Assembly: GCA_020848745.1 (NCBI GenBank)
Contig: JADLHM010000054.1
Location: forward strand, 1-64,000
From: Deltaproteobacteria bacterium
Lineage (GTDB): Bacteria > Desulfobacterota > Binatia > UTPRO1
Direction: 5' to 3'
Length of the DNA: 64,000 nt
Made by a program: the position numbers and the translations under genes. Below, in pieces: positions 45,670-56,315 of this stretch. Below the pieces are notes generated by a model. That model had not been told where the DNA came from and did no database searches. It was given only the letters and a program-made list of their open reading frames with translations. Position 1 is the stretch's first letter, and each line of letters opens with the position of its first letter.

Positions 45670-47166
45670 TCAGACGAACTGACGGCGCTTGGACGACGGC
45701 AGGATTCCCATCAGCTCCCGATACTTCGCCACCGTCCGCCGCGCAATGTCGATGTTGTCCTTCGCGAGCTTCTCGGCGATCGATTGGTCGCTGAAGGGGC
45801 TCGACGGGTCCTCGCCGCCGATGATCTCCTTGATCTTCTTGCGCACGCTCTCGGCCGACACGTCCTCGCCGTCGGCCCCGCGCAGACTCGAGGTGAAGAA
45901 GTACTTGAGCTCGTGGATGCCTTGCGGCGTGTGGGCGTACTTGTTGGCCGTCGCGCGGCTCACGGTCGACTCGTGCATGCCGATGTCGTTCGCGACGTCC
46001 TTCAATACGAGCGGCCTCAGATGCGACACCCCGTGCTCGAAGAACTCGCGCTGAAACTTGATGATCGACTGCGTCACCATGTACAGCGTGCGCTGGCGTT
46101 GGTGGATGCTCTTGATGAGCCAGGCGGCCGCCCGCATCTTGTCCTGGATGTAACCCTTGGCCTCGGTCGAGTCCCCCTGGCCGAGCACGCGCCGATAGAA
46201 CTGGCTCACGCGCAGACGCGGCAAGCCCTCGTCGTTCAGCGTGACCACGAGCTCGTCGCCCACCTTCTGGATGTAGACGTCGGGCGTCACGTAGCGCACG
46301 TCGCCGTCGCCGTAGTCGCGTCCCGGCTTGGGCTCGAGCGTCGCGATCACCTTCTGCGCCTCGGCGATGTCGTTCGTGGTGACCTTGAGCTCGCGCGCGA
46401 GCTTGTCGAAGCGCTTGCCCTCGAGCGCGGGCAGGTGGTCGCGCACCAGCGCCGCCGCGAGCGAATTGCCCTGTCCGAGCTGCGCGAGCTGCAAGAGGAG
46501 ACATTCCGAAAGGCTGCGGGCCGCGACCCCGGGGGGATCGAATCCCTGCAGGATCTTGAGGAGCCGCTCGGTCTCCTCGAGGTCCGCGCCGGCCATGAAC
46601 GCCACTTCCTCGATCGGCAACCGGAGGTACCCGTCGCCGTCGAGATTGGTGACGATGACGCCGATGATGGTCTGCTCCTGCTCGCTCAGGTCGGAGAGCC
46701 GGAGCTGCCACATCAGATGGTCGACGAGGGAGCTCGTCCGCACCAACGTGTTCTCGAGCGCCGGACGCTTGTCCTCGTCGTGGTCGTTGGACGACCCGGA
46801 CGGCGCGTTGTGGAAGTCGTTGCCGTAGTTGTCGAGGTAGTCCTTCCAGTCGATCTCGCCGAGCGCGTTCGCGGCCGTCACCTCGGGCGCCGCGTCCTCC
46901 GTCGGCTTCCACTCTTCCGCGCCCGTGGTGGCGACGGTTCCGTCGACCGTCGGCACCTCGGCCGTCTCGAACGCCGTCTCGACCTTCTGCGGCTCTTCGG
47001 TCGTCTCCGCGATCTCCTCGAGGACGGGGTTCTGCGACATCTCGTCGACGATGAGCGCCTCGAGCTCCATGCGTCCGACCTGGAGGATCTTGATCGCCAT
47101 CCGCAGCTGGGGCGTCATCACCAGCTGCTGCGTCAGCTTCTGATAGAGCTTGGTTTCGAGGGCCAT
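45670..47166 (-). CDS. rpoN: RNA polymerase sigma-54 factor RpoN
   Basis: Alternative sigma factor for -24/-12 promoters with AAA+ activators. The 498-aa protein has the Gln/Leu-rich activator-binding region I (LYQKLTQQLVMTPQLRMAIKILQ), an acidic region II, the core-binding part, the HTH (VLKDVANDIGMHESTVSRATANKYAHTPQGIHELKYFF) and the RpoN box ARRTVAKYRELMGI. Starts 3 bp after the lptB stop. No sigma-54 activator gene is in this window. Confidence 0.97.
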   Translation of the reverse strand: MALETKLYQKLTQQLVMTPQLRMAIKILQVGRMELEALIVDEMSQNPVLEEIAETTEEPQKVETAFETAEVPTVDGTVATTGAEEWKPTEDAAPEVTAANALGEIDWKDYLDNYGNDFHNAPSGSSNDHDEDKRPALENTLVRTSSLVDHLMWQLRLSDLSEQEQTIIGVIVTNLDGDGYLRLPIEEVAFMAGADLEETERLLKILQGFDPPGVAARSLSECLLLQLAQLGQGNSLAAALVRDHLPALEGKRFDKLARELKVTTNDIAEAQKVIATLEPKPGRDYGDGDVRYVTPDVYIQKVGDELVVTLNDEGLPRLRVSQFYRRVLGQGDSTEAKGYIQDKMRAAAWLIKSIHQRQRTLYMVTQSIIKFQREFFEHGVSHLRPLVLKDVANDIGMHESTVSRATANKYAHTPQGIHELKYFFTSSLRGADGEDVSAESVRKKIKEIIGGEDPSSPFSDQSIAEKLAKDNIDIARRTVAKYRELMGILPSSKRRQFV

Positions 47167-47169
47167 GGC

Positions 47170-47898
47170 TCAGAGACTGAAGCGCTCGCCCAGATAGATT
47201 TCCCGCGCTTGGCGGCTCTGGGCGATGTGCGACGGGATCCCTTCCTCGAGGATCGAGCCTTCGTTCAGGATGTAGGCGCGATCGCAGATGCCGAGCGTCT
47301 CGCGCACGTTGTGGTCAGTGATCAGCACGCCTATGCCCCGCTCCTTGAGCTGTCGGATGATGTTCTGGATGTCGATCACGGCGATCGGATCGATGCCCGC
47401 GAACGGCTCGTCGAGCAGCATGAACGCGGGCGAGATGACGAGCGCCCGCGTGATCTCGAGGCGCCGACGTTCGCCACCAGACAAAGCGTGTGCCTTCGTC
47501 TTTGCGAGATGCGCGATGCTGAGCTCCTCCAGAAGGCGCCATAGCCGTCCCTGGCGTTCCTCGGCAGAAATCGGCAACGTCTCCAGTATCGCGAGCACGT
47601 TTTCCTCGACCGTGAGCTTGCGGAACACCGACGCTTCCTGCGGCAGGTAGCTGATCCCGGCGCGGGCACGCTGGAACATCGGGAGATCGGTCACGTCCAC
47701 GCCGTTCAGCACGACGCGTCCGGCGTCGGGGCGGACGAGGCCGACGATCACGTAGAAGGTCGTCGTCTTACCGGCGCCGTTCGGACCGAGGAGCCCGACG
47801 ACCTCGCCGGCGGAGATGCGGACCGACACGTCGCGCAGGACGCGGCGCCCCCCGAAGGACTTGTCGAGACGCTCGGCGGTGAGGAGGGACTCGGTCAT
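47170..47898 (-). CDS. lptB: LPS export ABC ATPase LptB
   Basis: Cytoplasmic ATPase of the LptB2FG transporter that lifts LPS out of the inner membrane. The 242-aa protein has Walker [10 protein letters not shown], the Q-loop in [10 protein letters not shown], signature [16 protein letters not shown], Walker [16 protein letters not shown] and the LptB-type end ([29 protein letters not shown]). ATG overlaps the lptA stop. lptF and lptG are not in the window. Confidence 0.97.
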   Translation of the reverse strand: MTESLLTAERLDKSFGGRRVLRDVSVRISAGEVVGLLGPNGAGKTTTFYVIVGLVRPDAGRVVLNGVDVTDLPMFQRARAGISYLPQEASVFRKLTVEENVLAILETLPISAEERQGRLWRLLEELSIAHLAKTKAHALSGGERRRLEITRALVISPAFMLLDEPFAGIDPIAVIDIQNIIRQLKERGIGVLITDHNVRETLGICDRAYILNEGSILEEGIPSHIAQSRQAREIYLGERFSL

Positions 47899-48623
47899 GG
47901 CCGGGCCGGCGCGGGGGTGGCGGCGGCGCGCGGGGGCGTCCCCGCCACTCGGGGAGGCGTCGCGACCGCTTGAATCGGCAGCGCCGTCGCCTTGTCCCCG
48001 GCGGCGTCTTCCTTCCCGGGGTAGAGGATGGCCTTCACGCGGGTATTCGTGCCGCTCTCCACGACGCTGCGCTCCTCCTCGAGGTAGACGATGACCCGCT
48101 CGCCGGCGACCTGGTTCGGACCATCGTGCAGGACGGCGCCGTCGCTCAACGTGAAGGTCTGCTTGGCCTGGTCGAAGACCGCGCGCCGGCCTTCGGCGAG
48201 CTTCGTCCCCTGCCGGATCCGCACGTTGCCCTCGGCGATGATCTCCTTGATCCGATCGGCGTCGGTTCCGGCCCCGGATCCGGATCCGGCGGCCTTGGGG
48301 GTCTTCGGCTCCTGCTCGGTCGTCCGTTTGACCGCCCGCGGATCGTAGCTGATCGAGAGCGTGTCGCTGTTGAGCGTGACGTCGCCCTGCGTCACCTGCA
48401 CGTGGCCGCGATACATGATGCTGCTGCCCTTGTAGTCGAGCTCGAGGACGTCGGAGTCGATGCGCACGGGCCCCTTGCCGGAGCCGAGCGAGAGGCTCTG
48501 GAACAGGCCTCCGGTCGGGTTGGCGACCGCGGCCGCCGGCTTCGCGTCCTCGGCCGCCGCAGGTCCGGCAATCGCCACGAGGAAGGCGACGGCGCCCGCC
48601 GTCACGTCACGACCGATTCGCAT
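47895..48623 (-). CDS. lptA: Periplasmic LPS bridge protein LptA
   Basis: OstA-fold beta-jellyroll protein that carries LPS across the periplasm. The 242-aa protein has a signal peptide ([16 protein letters not shown]), the core [40 protein letters not shown] and [67 protein letters not shown], and a Pro/Ala-rich tail. A Gly/Ser spacer (about residues 110-120) interrupts the fold. It overlaps lptC by 17 bp. Confidence 0.93.
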   Translation of the reverse strand: MRIGRDVTAGAVAFLVAIAGPAAAEDAKPAAAVANPTGGLFQSLSLGSGKGPVRIDSDVLELDYKGSSIMYRGHVQVTQGDVTLNSDTLSISYDPRAVKRTTEQEPKTPKAAGSGSGAGTDADRIKEIIAEGNVRIRQGTKLAEGRRAVFDQAKQTFTLSDGAVLHDGPNQVAGERVIVYLEEERSVVESGTNTRVKAILYPGKEDAAGDKATALPIQAVATPPRVAGTPPRAAATPAPARP

Positions 48624-49233
48624 CCGTCTCCTCGGGCGTCCGCTCGAGAACGGTGCGCACGTTGCCTTCGAACCGCGCGCGCTGCGTTCCCATCTCGAGC
48701 GTCATGCGGTCGCCGCTGAGCGAGAGACCGTCGCCGGTCACCCGAACCGTCCCGGGGGACACCACGGAATCGTCGGCGCGCTGATAGACGGCCCGATCCG
48801 TCTGGACCAGGTAGTCGCGAAAGCGCAGCTCGATCCCCCCCTCGAGGTCGACCCGATCCATCTCGCGCCCGTCGAGCAGGATCTTCCCCTGCTTCCCCTT
48901 TACCGACACCACCCCCTGATCGTCCTTCACGAAGAAGCTCACCTCCGGGTCGTCGACGACGATCTGCTTGTCCTCCTCGAAGTACTGGGCCTCGCGGGCC
49001 GCGATCTCCCAGACCTTCCGTTCCCCTTCCATCTTGACCCGGCGGAAGTTCTGGATGCGCTGCGAGACCTGGGGGAGGAAATCCAGCTCACGCGTCCGGA
49101 GGCTGCGCAGGTGCTGCGCCCACTGGCTCCGGGCGAGCTGCACGACCACGGCTCCGACGGCGACGACCATGAGGACCGCGAGCAGGCTGCGTACCCGCCG
49201 CCGGCTGAAAGTCGAGGCCGACCCTTGATGCAT
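48607..49233 (-). CDS. lptC: LPS export inner-membrane protein LptC
   Basis: Single-pass protein that joins LptBFG to LptA. The 208-aa sequence has one N-terminal helix (VRSLLAVLMVVAVGAVVVQLA) and an OstA-like periplasmic jellyroll (VWEIAAREAQYFEEDKQIVVDDPEVSFFVKDDQGVVSVKGKQGKILLDGREMDRVDLEGGIELR; LSLSGDRMTLEMGTQRARFEGNVRTVLE). ATG 49233 lies at the predicted transcription start of a promoter at 49240-49267, so the message may be leaderless; no Shine-Dalgarno is seen. Confidence 0.88.
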   Translation of the reverse strand: MHQGSASTFSRRRVRSLLAVLMVVAVGAVVVQLARSQWAQHLRSLRTRELDFLPQVSQRIQNFRRVKMEGERKVWEIAAREAQYFEEDKQIVVDDPEVSFFVKDDQGVVSVKGKQGKILLDGREMDRVDLEGGIELRFRDYLVQTDRAVYQRADDSVVSPGTVRVTGDGLSLSGDRMTLEMGTQRARFEGNVRTVLERTPEETDANRS

Positions 49234-49239
49234 GCAAGA

Positions 49240-49267
49240 AAAATACCATGCGCGGCGGGATAGTAAA
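49240..49267 (-). promoter_or_regulatory. Candidate lptC promoter
   Basis: Minus strand TTTACT (49267-49262), 16-bp spacer, TATTTT (49245-49240) in an AT-rich island. Seven bases further is the A of the lptC ATG. Confidence 0.45.
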
Positions 49268-49322
49268 GACTTGATTTGGTTGTAGGCTCGCGGCGCGCGG
49301 CCTCGACGCCCGACCCGACGGG

Positions 49323-50339
49323 TCAGACCACGCCGGCGCGCAGCAGATCGTGGAGGTGGATCACGCCCGTCAAGCGATCGTGGGCGTCGACGATGAAGAG
49401 CACCGTGATCGCGTGTCGCTCCATGGTGGCGACGGCGAGCGCGGCCAGCGCGTCGGCGGCGACGGTCTTCGGACGGCGGCCCATGACGTCGCCTACGGAC
49501 CGCGTCATCAACGCCTCGCCCGCCCCGAGCGCCCGCCGCAGGTCGCCGTCGGTCACGACGCCCACCAGCCGGCCGTCGTCCTCGACCACGGCCGCCACCC
49601 CGAGACGCTTGGCCGTCATCTCGACGAGCGCCTCCGCCATGCGACTGTCGACGGTCACGCGCGGCACCGCGTCGCCGACGTGCATCAGGTCCGACACGCG
49701 CAGGAGCCGGCGGCCGAGCGTGCCGGCCGGATGCAGGGCCGCGAAATCCTCCGGCCGGAAGCCGCGGTGCTCGAGGAGCGCCACCGCGAGCGCATCCCCC
49801 ATGGCGAGCGCGGCGGTGGTGCTCGCCGTCGGCGCGAGACCGAGCGGGCACGCCTCCTCGCCGACGCTCGCGTCGAGGACGATGTCCGCCGTCCGCCCGA
49901 GGGTCGACTCGACGCGGCCGACCAGCGCGATCAGCGGCACCCCGAGGCGCTTCATGTGCGGCACGAGCTTCAGGATCTCGGACGTCTCGCCGCTGTTCGA
50001 CACGGCCAGCACGAGATCCTGTCGTCCCAGCATCCCGAGATCGCCGTGCAGCGCCTCCGCGGCGTGGAGGAAGAAGGCCGGGGTTCCGGTGCTCGCGAGC
50101 GTGGACGCGACCTTCCGGCCGACGTGCCCCGACTTGCCCATCCCGGTCACGACGACCTTGCCGCCGCGCTCGGCGATCAACCGGACGGCGGCGTCGAACC
50201 GCGCGTCGAGGCGCGCCGCGAGCGCCGACAGCGCCTCGGCCTCGACGGCGAGCACGCGCCGGCCGTGCTCGATGCTCGCCGGCGCCGGCGCGCTCCGCGC
50301 CGCACGCCCGGCCGAACGCGTCCGGGCGGCCCGCTTCAT
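49323..50339 (-). CDS. kdsD: Arabinose-5-phosphate isomerase KdsD/KpsF
   Basis: Makes arabinose-5-phosphate, the precursor of Kdo. The 338-aa protein has a SIS domain ([65 protein letters not shown]) and two C-terminal CBS repeats ([52 protein letters not shown]). About 20 basic/Ala-rich residues precede the fold. ATGA overlap with kdsA: enzymes of consecutive steps are translationally coupled. Confidence 0.95.
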   Translation of the reverse strand: MKRAARTRSAGRAARSAPAPASIEHGRRVLAVEAEALSALAARLDARFDAAVRLIAERGGKVVVTGMGKSGHVGRKVASTLASTGTPAFFLHAAEALHGDLGMLGRQDLVLAVSNSGETSEILKLVPHMKRLGVPLIALVGRVESTLGRTADIVLDASVGEEACPLGLAPTASTTAALAMGDALAVALLEHRGFRPEDFAALHPAGTLGRRLLRVSDLMHVGDAVPRVTVDSRMAEALVEMTAKRLGVAAVVEDDGRLVGVVTDGDLRRALGAGEALMTRSVGDVMGRRPKTVAADALAALAVATMERHAITVLFIVDAHDRLTGVIHLHDLLRAGVV

Positions 50340-51184
50340 CGCGGCGCTCCAGCGCCGGGCGTCCCCTTCACGATCCGGTCGATCGCGACGAGGGTCGTGA
50401 GCACGGGCCGCAGGTCGTCCAGACGCAGCGAGTTCGGTCCGTCGCTCCTGGCGCGATCGGGATCTTCGTGCACCTCCATGAACACGCCCGCGACCCCGAC
50501 CGCGACCGCCGCGCGCGCCAGTGTCGGCACGAACTCGCGCTGCCCGCCCGAGGCGGCGCCGGCGCCGCCGGGAAGCTGCACGCTGTGGGTGGCGTCGAAG
50601 ATCACGGGGTAGCCGAAGCGCGCCATGATCGCGAGCGAGCGCATGTCGGCCACGAGGTTGTTGTAGCCGAAGCTCGCGCCACGCTCGGTGACGAGGATCC
50701 GCTGATTGCCGCCGGCGCCCGTCTTCGCGATGACGTGCTCCATCTCCGGCGGCGAGAGGAACTGCCCCTTCTTGACGTTGACCGGCTTCCCGGCCGCCGC
50801 GACCGCCACGAGGAAATCCGTCTGCCGGCAGAGAAACGCGGGCGTCTGCATGACGTCGACCACCGCGGCGACCGCCGGCACCTGCGACGCTTCGTGCACG
50901 TCGGTCAGGACCGGCACGCCGATATCGCGACGCACCTCCGCGAGAATGGCGAGGCCCTCGTCCATGCCCGGCCCGCGGAACCCCGCGCCCGACGTCCGAT
51001 TCGCCTTGTCGAAGGACGCCTTGAAGACGTACGGCACGCCGGCCGCGCGCGCGACGTCGCGGATGCGCTCCGCGTGCCACAGCGCGGAGTCGCGGCTCTC
51101 GATGACGCAGGGGCCCGCGATCAGCGCGAACGGCCGCGCGTTGCCGAAGACGACGGACCCGACCGCGACCGTGCGTTCGCTCAC
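50336..51184 (-). CDS. kdsA: 3-deoxy-8-phosphooctulonate synthase
   Basis: Condenses phosphoenolpyruvate with arabinose-5-phosphate to Kdo-8-phosphate. The 282-aa TIM barrel shows [95 protein letters not shown] and [14 protein letters not shown]. The start GTG 51184 follows GGAGGAGG. It lies between pyrG and kdsD. Confidence 0.97.
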   Translation of the reverse strand: MSERTVAVGSVVFGNARPFALIAGPCVIESRDSALWHAERIRDVARAAGVPYVFKASFDKANRTSGAGFRGPGMDEGLAILAEVRRDIGVPVLTDVHEASQVPAVAAVVDVMQTPAFLCRQTDFLVAVAAAGKPVNVKKGQFLSPPEMEHVIAKTGAGGNQRILVTERGASFGYNNLVADMRSLAIMARFGYPVIFDATHSVQLPGGAGAASGGQREFVPTLARAAVAVGVAGVFMEVHEDPDRARSDGPNSLRLDDLRPVLTTLVAIDRIVKGTPGAGAPR

Positions 51185-51212
51185 GACGCCGTTCCTCCTC
51201 CGCGACGACGGG

Positions 51213-53620
<2,408 letters not shown>

Positions 53621-53628
53621 GGACCGAG

Positions 53629-53658
53629 CTTATATGAATCGTCCGCCCGCCGTGTCAA
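53629..53658 (-). promoter_or_regulatory. kdsB promoter
   Basis: Minus strand TTGACA (53658-53653), 18-bp spacer, TATAAG (53634-53629): the strongest promoter match in the window. Predicted start near 53622. Confidence 0.7.
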
Positions 53659-53684
53659 AACGATCGCCAACGGGAGCACACGAC

Positions 53685-55070
53685 ATGGGCGACGACGCGA
53701 CGCGGATCGAACGCGACTCGATGGGCGAGGTGCAGGTGCCGCGCGACGCGCTCTGGGGCGCGTCGACGCAGCGGGCGATCGAGAACTTCCCGATCAGCGG
53801 CTGGCGCTTCCCGCGCGGCTTCGTCCGCGCGCTCGGCCTCGTGAAGTCGGCCGCGGCGGAGGTCAACGGGTCGCTCGGCCTCCTGGCTCCCGAGGTCGCC
53901 GACGCGATCCGAGCCGCCGCGGACGAGGTGGCGGCCGGCGCGCACGACGCGCACTTCGTCGTCGACGTGTTCCAAACCGGCTCGGGCACCTCCACCAACA
54001 TGAACGTCAACGAGGTGATTGCGAACCGCGCCAAGGCGAACGGCGTGGCCGTGCATCCCAACGACCACGTCAACATGGGCCAGTCGTCGAACGACGTGAT
54101 CCCGACCGCGATGCACGTCGCCGCCGCCGAGGCGCTCGCGTCCGACCTGCTGCCGGCGCTCCGCGCCCTCGCCGCGGCGTTCGCCGCGAAGGCGCGCGAG
54201 CTCGACGGGGTGGTGAAGATCGGGCGCACGCATCTGCAGGACGCGACCCCCGTTCGCCTCGGCCAGGAGCTCGGCGGCCACGCGCGGCAGGTCGAGCTCG
54301 CGATCGCGCGGCTCGACGCCGCCGGCCGCGGGCTCGAGGAGCTCGCCCTCGGCGGCACGGCCGTCGGCACCGGTCTGAACGCGCACCCCGAGTTCGCCGG
54401 CCGCGTGATCGCGCGCCTCGCGGAGCGCACCGGCCTGCCCTTCCGCGAAGCGGCGAACCACTTCGAGGCGCAGAGCGCGAAGGACGCGGTCGTGCAGCTC
54501 TCCGGCACGCTCAAGACGGCGGCCGTCGCGCTCACCAAGATCGCCAACGACGTGCGCTGGCTCGCGTCGGGCCCGCGCTGCGGCATCGGCGAGATCACCC
54601 TCCCGGCGACGCAGCCGGGCTCCTCGATCATGCCCGGCAAGGTGAACCCGGTGATGGCGGAGGCGCTCCTCCAGGCGGCCGCGTTCGTGATCGGCGCCGA
54701 CCTCACCGTCACGCTCGGCGGACAGGCCGGCAACTTCGAGCTCAACGTGATGATGCCGGTCATGGCGCACCAGCAGCTCGAGAGCCTGCGCATCTTCGCG
54801 GCCGCCGCGCGCGCGTTCACCGAGCGCTGCGTGGTCGGCATTCGCGCCGAGCGCGAGCGCGCCACGGCCGCGATCGAGCGGAGCCTCGCGATGTGCACCG
54901 CGCTCGCGCCCGTGATCGGATACGACGCGGCCGCGGCGATCGCGAAGGAGTCCTACGCCACCGGCCGCACCGTCCGGGAGGTCGCGCGGGCGCGGCGGGT
55001 GCTGCCGGAGGATCAGCTCGCGCGCCTCCTCGACCCGCTCCGCATGACGAAGCCGGGCATCCCCGAGTAG
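53685..55070 (+). CDS. fumC: Class II fumarate hydratase
   Basis: TCA-cycle enzyme converting fumarate and malate. The 461-aa protein has DSMGEVQVPRDALWGASTQRAIENFPISG, the active-site QTGSGTSTNMNVNEVIANRA and VNMGQSSNDVIPTAMH, and signature GSSIMPGKVNPVMAEAL. Fumarase is preferred over aspartate ammonia-lyase by the GxTAVGTGLNAHPEF segment and overall fit. ATG 53685; upstream open frame overlaps kdsB and is not coding. Confidence 0.93.
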   Translation: MGDDATRIERDSMGEVQVPRDALWGASTQRAIENFPISGWRFPRGFVRALGLVKSAAAEVNGSLGLLAPEVADAIRAAADEVAAGAHDAHFVVDVFQTGSGTSTNMNVNEVIANRAKANGVAVHPNDHVNMGQSSNDVIPTAMHVAAAEALASDLLPALRALAAAFAAKARELDGVVKIGRTHLQDATPVRLGQELGGHARQVELAIARLDAAGRGLEELALGGTAVGTGLNAHPEFAGRVIARLAERTGLPFREAANHFEAQSAKDAVVQLSGTLKTAAVALTKIANDVRWLASGPRCGIGEITLPATQPGSSIMPGKVNPVMAEALLQAAAFVIGADLTVTLGGQAGNFELNVMMPVMAHQQLESLRIFAAAARAFTERCVVGIRAERERATAAIERSLAMCTALAPVIGYDAAAAIAKESYATGRTVREVARARRVLPEDQLARLLDPLRMTKPGIPE

Positions 55071-55101
55071 TCGCGCGAAACGTCCCGCGCCGCGGTGCCC
55101 G

Positions 55102-56265
55102 CTACTCGGTCGCGGGCGCCGGCGTCGCGGCGCCGCCCGTGCGGCCGCGGCCCCCGCGGCGCCGCCCGCCGCGCCGCCGCGGCCGGCGCCGCGCCGGTCC
55201 CTCGGCGGTCCCGTTCTCGCCGTTCGTCGGCGCCGAAGCGTCCTCGTCGAGCGCGGATTCCTCCGCTTCATCGGCCACGGCCTCGAGCTCGTCCACCGCG
55301 GCCTCCGGCTCCGCCTTCGACCCGGGCGGCGCCACGCTCGCGGACGCCGCGCCGCCGACCATTTGCACCCGGCCGTTCGGGAGCACCGCGATGTCCTTCA
55401 TGCGACGCAAGCGCGTGACGAGTCGCGGCGAGCCCGGCGGCCGTTGGAACCCGGCCGCCTTCAACGCGACCGTGAGCGCGTCGAGGGTCACCGTGTGCGC
55501 TGGATCGGCGGCCGCGAGACGCGCGATCACGTGCTGCAACTGCTCCTGCGAAGCGGCGTGCGGCTCGTCCCCCGCGGGCGCGGCCGCCCGGGGCGGCGCG
55601 CTCGCCGGCCGCGCCGTGGACGGCGCCGACGCCGACGCCGGGCCTGTTCCGCGCCCGCTGCCCCCACGCCGCCGGCGGCGACGACGGCGCTCGCCGGTTC
55701 CCTCGCCGGCCCGCTCGGCCGCGGCGGCGCTCGGCGTCGCGCTGCGGTACGTGATGCGGTTGAACGCCACCCCGAGCCGCGCGGCGGCGTCGCCGACCGC
55801 GTCGAACGCGCGATCGTGCGACACGATGTCGATCGCGTCGCCGGGGCGCGAGCGCCCGAGCCAGATGCCCGCCTGGACGGCGATCCAGAGATCGCTCCAG
55901 TCCGAGACCCGGGTCGCCGGCGCGCTGTGCACGAGATGCGCCCCGCGCTGCGCGAGCGAGCGCCCGAGCTGCTGGCCGACCACCCGCCAGTTGCCGATCG
56001 CGGTGACTTCCGTGTTGCCCGCCGCGAGATCGATCTCGAGCTCGTCGAGCACGCGCGCGAGCTCGTGCTCGCTGCTCGTGTTCTCGACGTCGATGAAGAC
56101 GGCGCGCCGCGGTCCGCGCACGGCATCGCCGGCGGTCGGTGCGGGTTTCGTCGCCTTCGCGGTCTTTGCGGCGGGAGCCCTGCGGGCGCGCGGCGCCGCG
56201 GTCTTTCGCGCCACGGTCTTCTTCCCGCGCGCGGTCGCCTTCTTGGCGGGTGTCTTGGTCGCCAT
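55102..56265 (-). CDS. NYN-domain (PIN-like) protein with histone-H1-like N-terminus and LOTUS-like C-terminal region
   Basis: A 387-aa protein. Residues 1-45 are a Lys/Ala/Pro tail (ATKTPAKKATARGKKTVARK) like histone H1 or HC1. Residues about 50-175 form an NYN domain with the acidic sites of PIN-type nucleases: AVFIDVENTSS, SDWSDLWIAVQAGIWLG and GDAIDIVSHDRAFDAVGDAA. After an Arg/Gly stretch, residues about 245-310 (LQHVIARLAAADPAHTVTLDALTVALKAAGF; LVTRLRRMKDIAVLPNGRVQMVG) resemble an OST-HTH/LOTUS RNA-binding unit. The C-terminus is acidic, then Arg/Gly-rich. Likely an RNA-binding nuclease-like protein; convergent with fumC. Confidence 0.78.
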   Translation of the reverse strand: MATKTPAKKATARGKKTVARKTAAPRARRAPAAKTAKATKPAPTAGDAVRGPRRAVFIDVENTSSEHELARVLDELEIDLAAGNTEVTAIGNWRVVGQQLGRSLAQRGAHLVHSAPATRVSDWSDLWIAVQAGIWLGRSRPGDAIDIVSHDRAFDAVGDAAARLGVAFNRITYRSATPSAAAAERAGEGTGERRRRRRRRGGSGRGTGPASASAPSTARPASAPPRAAAPAGDEPHAASQEQLQHVIARLAAADPAHTVTLDALTVALKAAGFQRPPGSPRLVTRLRRMKDIAVLPNGRVQMVGGAASASVAPPGSKAEPEAAVDELEAVADEAEESALDEDASAPTNGENGTAEGPARRRPRRRGGRRRGGRGRTGGAATPAPATE

Positions 56266-56315
56266 CGTCCGGGCCTTATGACCGGTATCGGGTCGGGTGT
56301 CGAGCGTCCGGCGCA

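Noticed and set aside
44989-47544. 851-codon plus-strand frame opposite hpf and rpoN
   Set aside because: Same effect of high GC at third codon positions; rpoN and hpf account for the region.
49233-49248. TGGTATTTTTCTTGCA resembles a sigma-54 -24/-12 promoter before lptC
   Set aside because: Spacing of GG and GC is right, but transcription would start after the lptC ATG and no later start keeps the membrane helix; a sigma-70-type promoter at the same place explains the AT-rich island.
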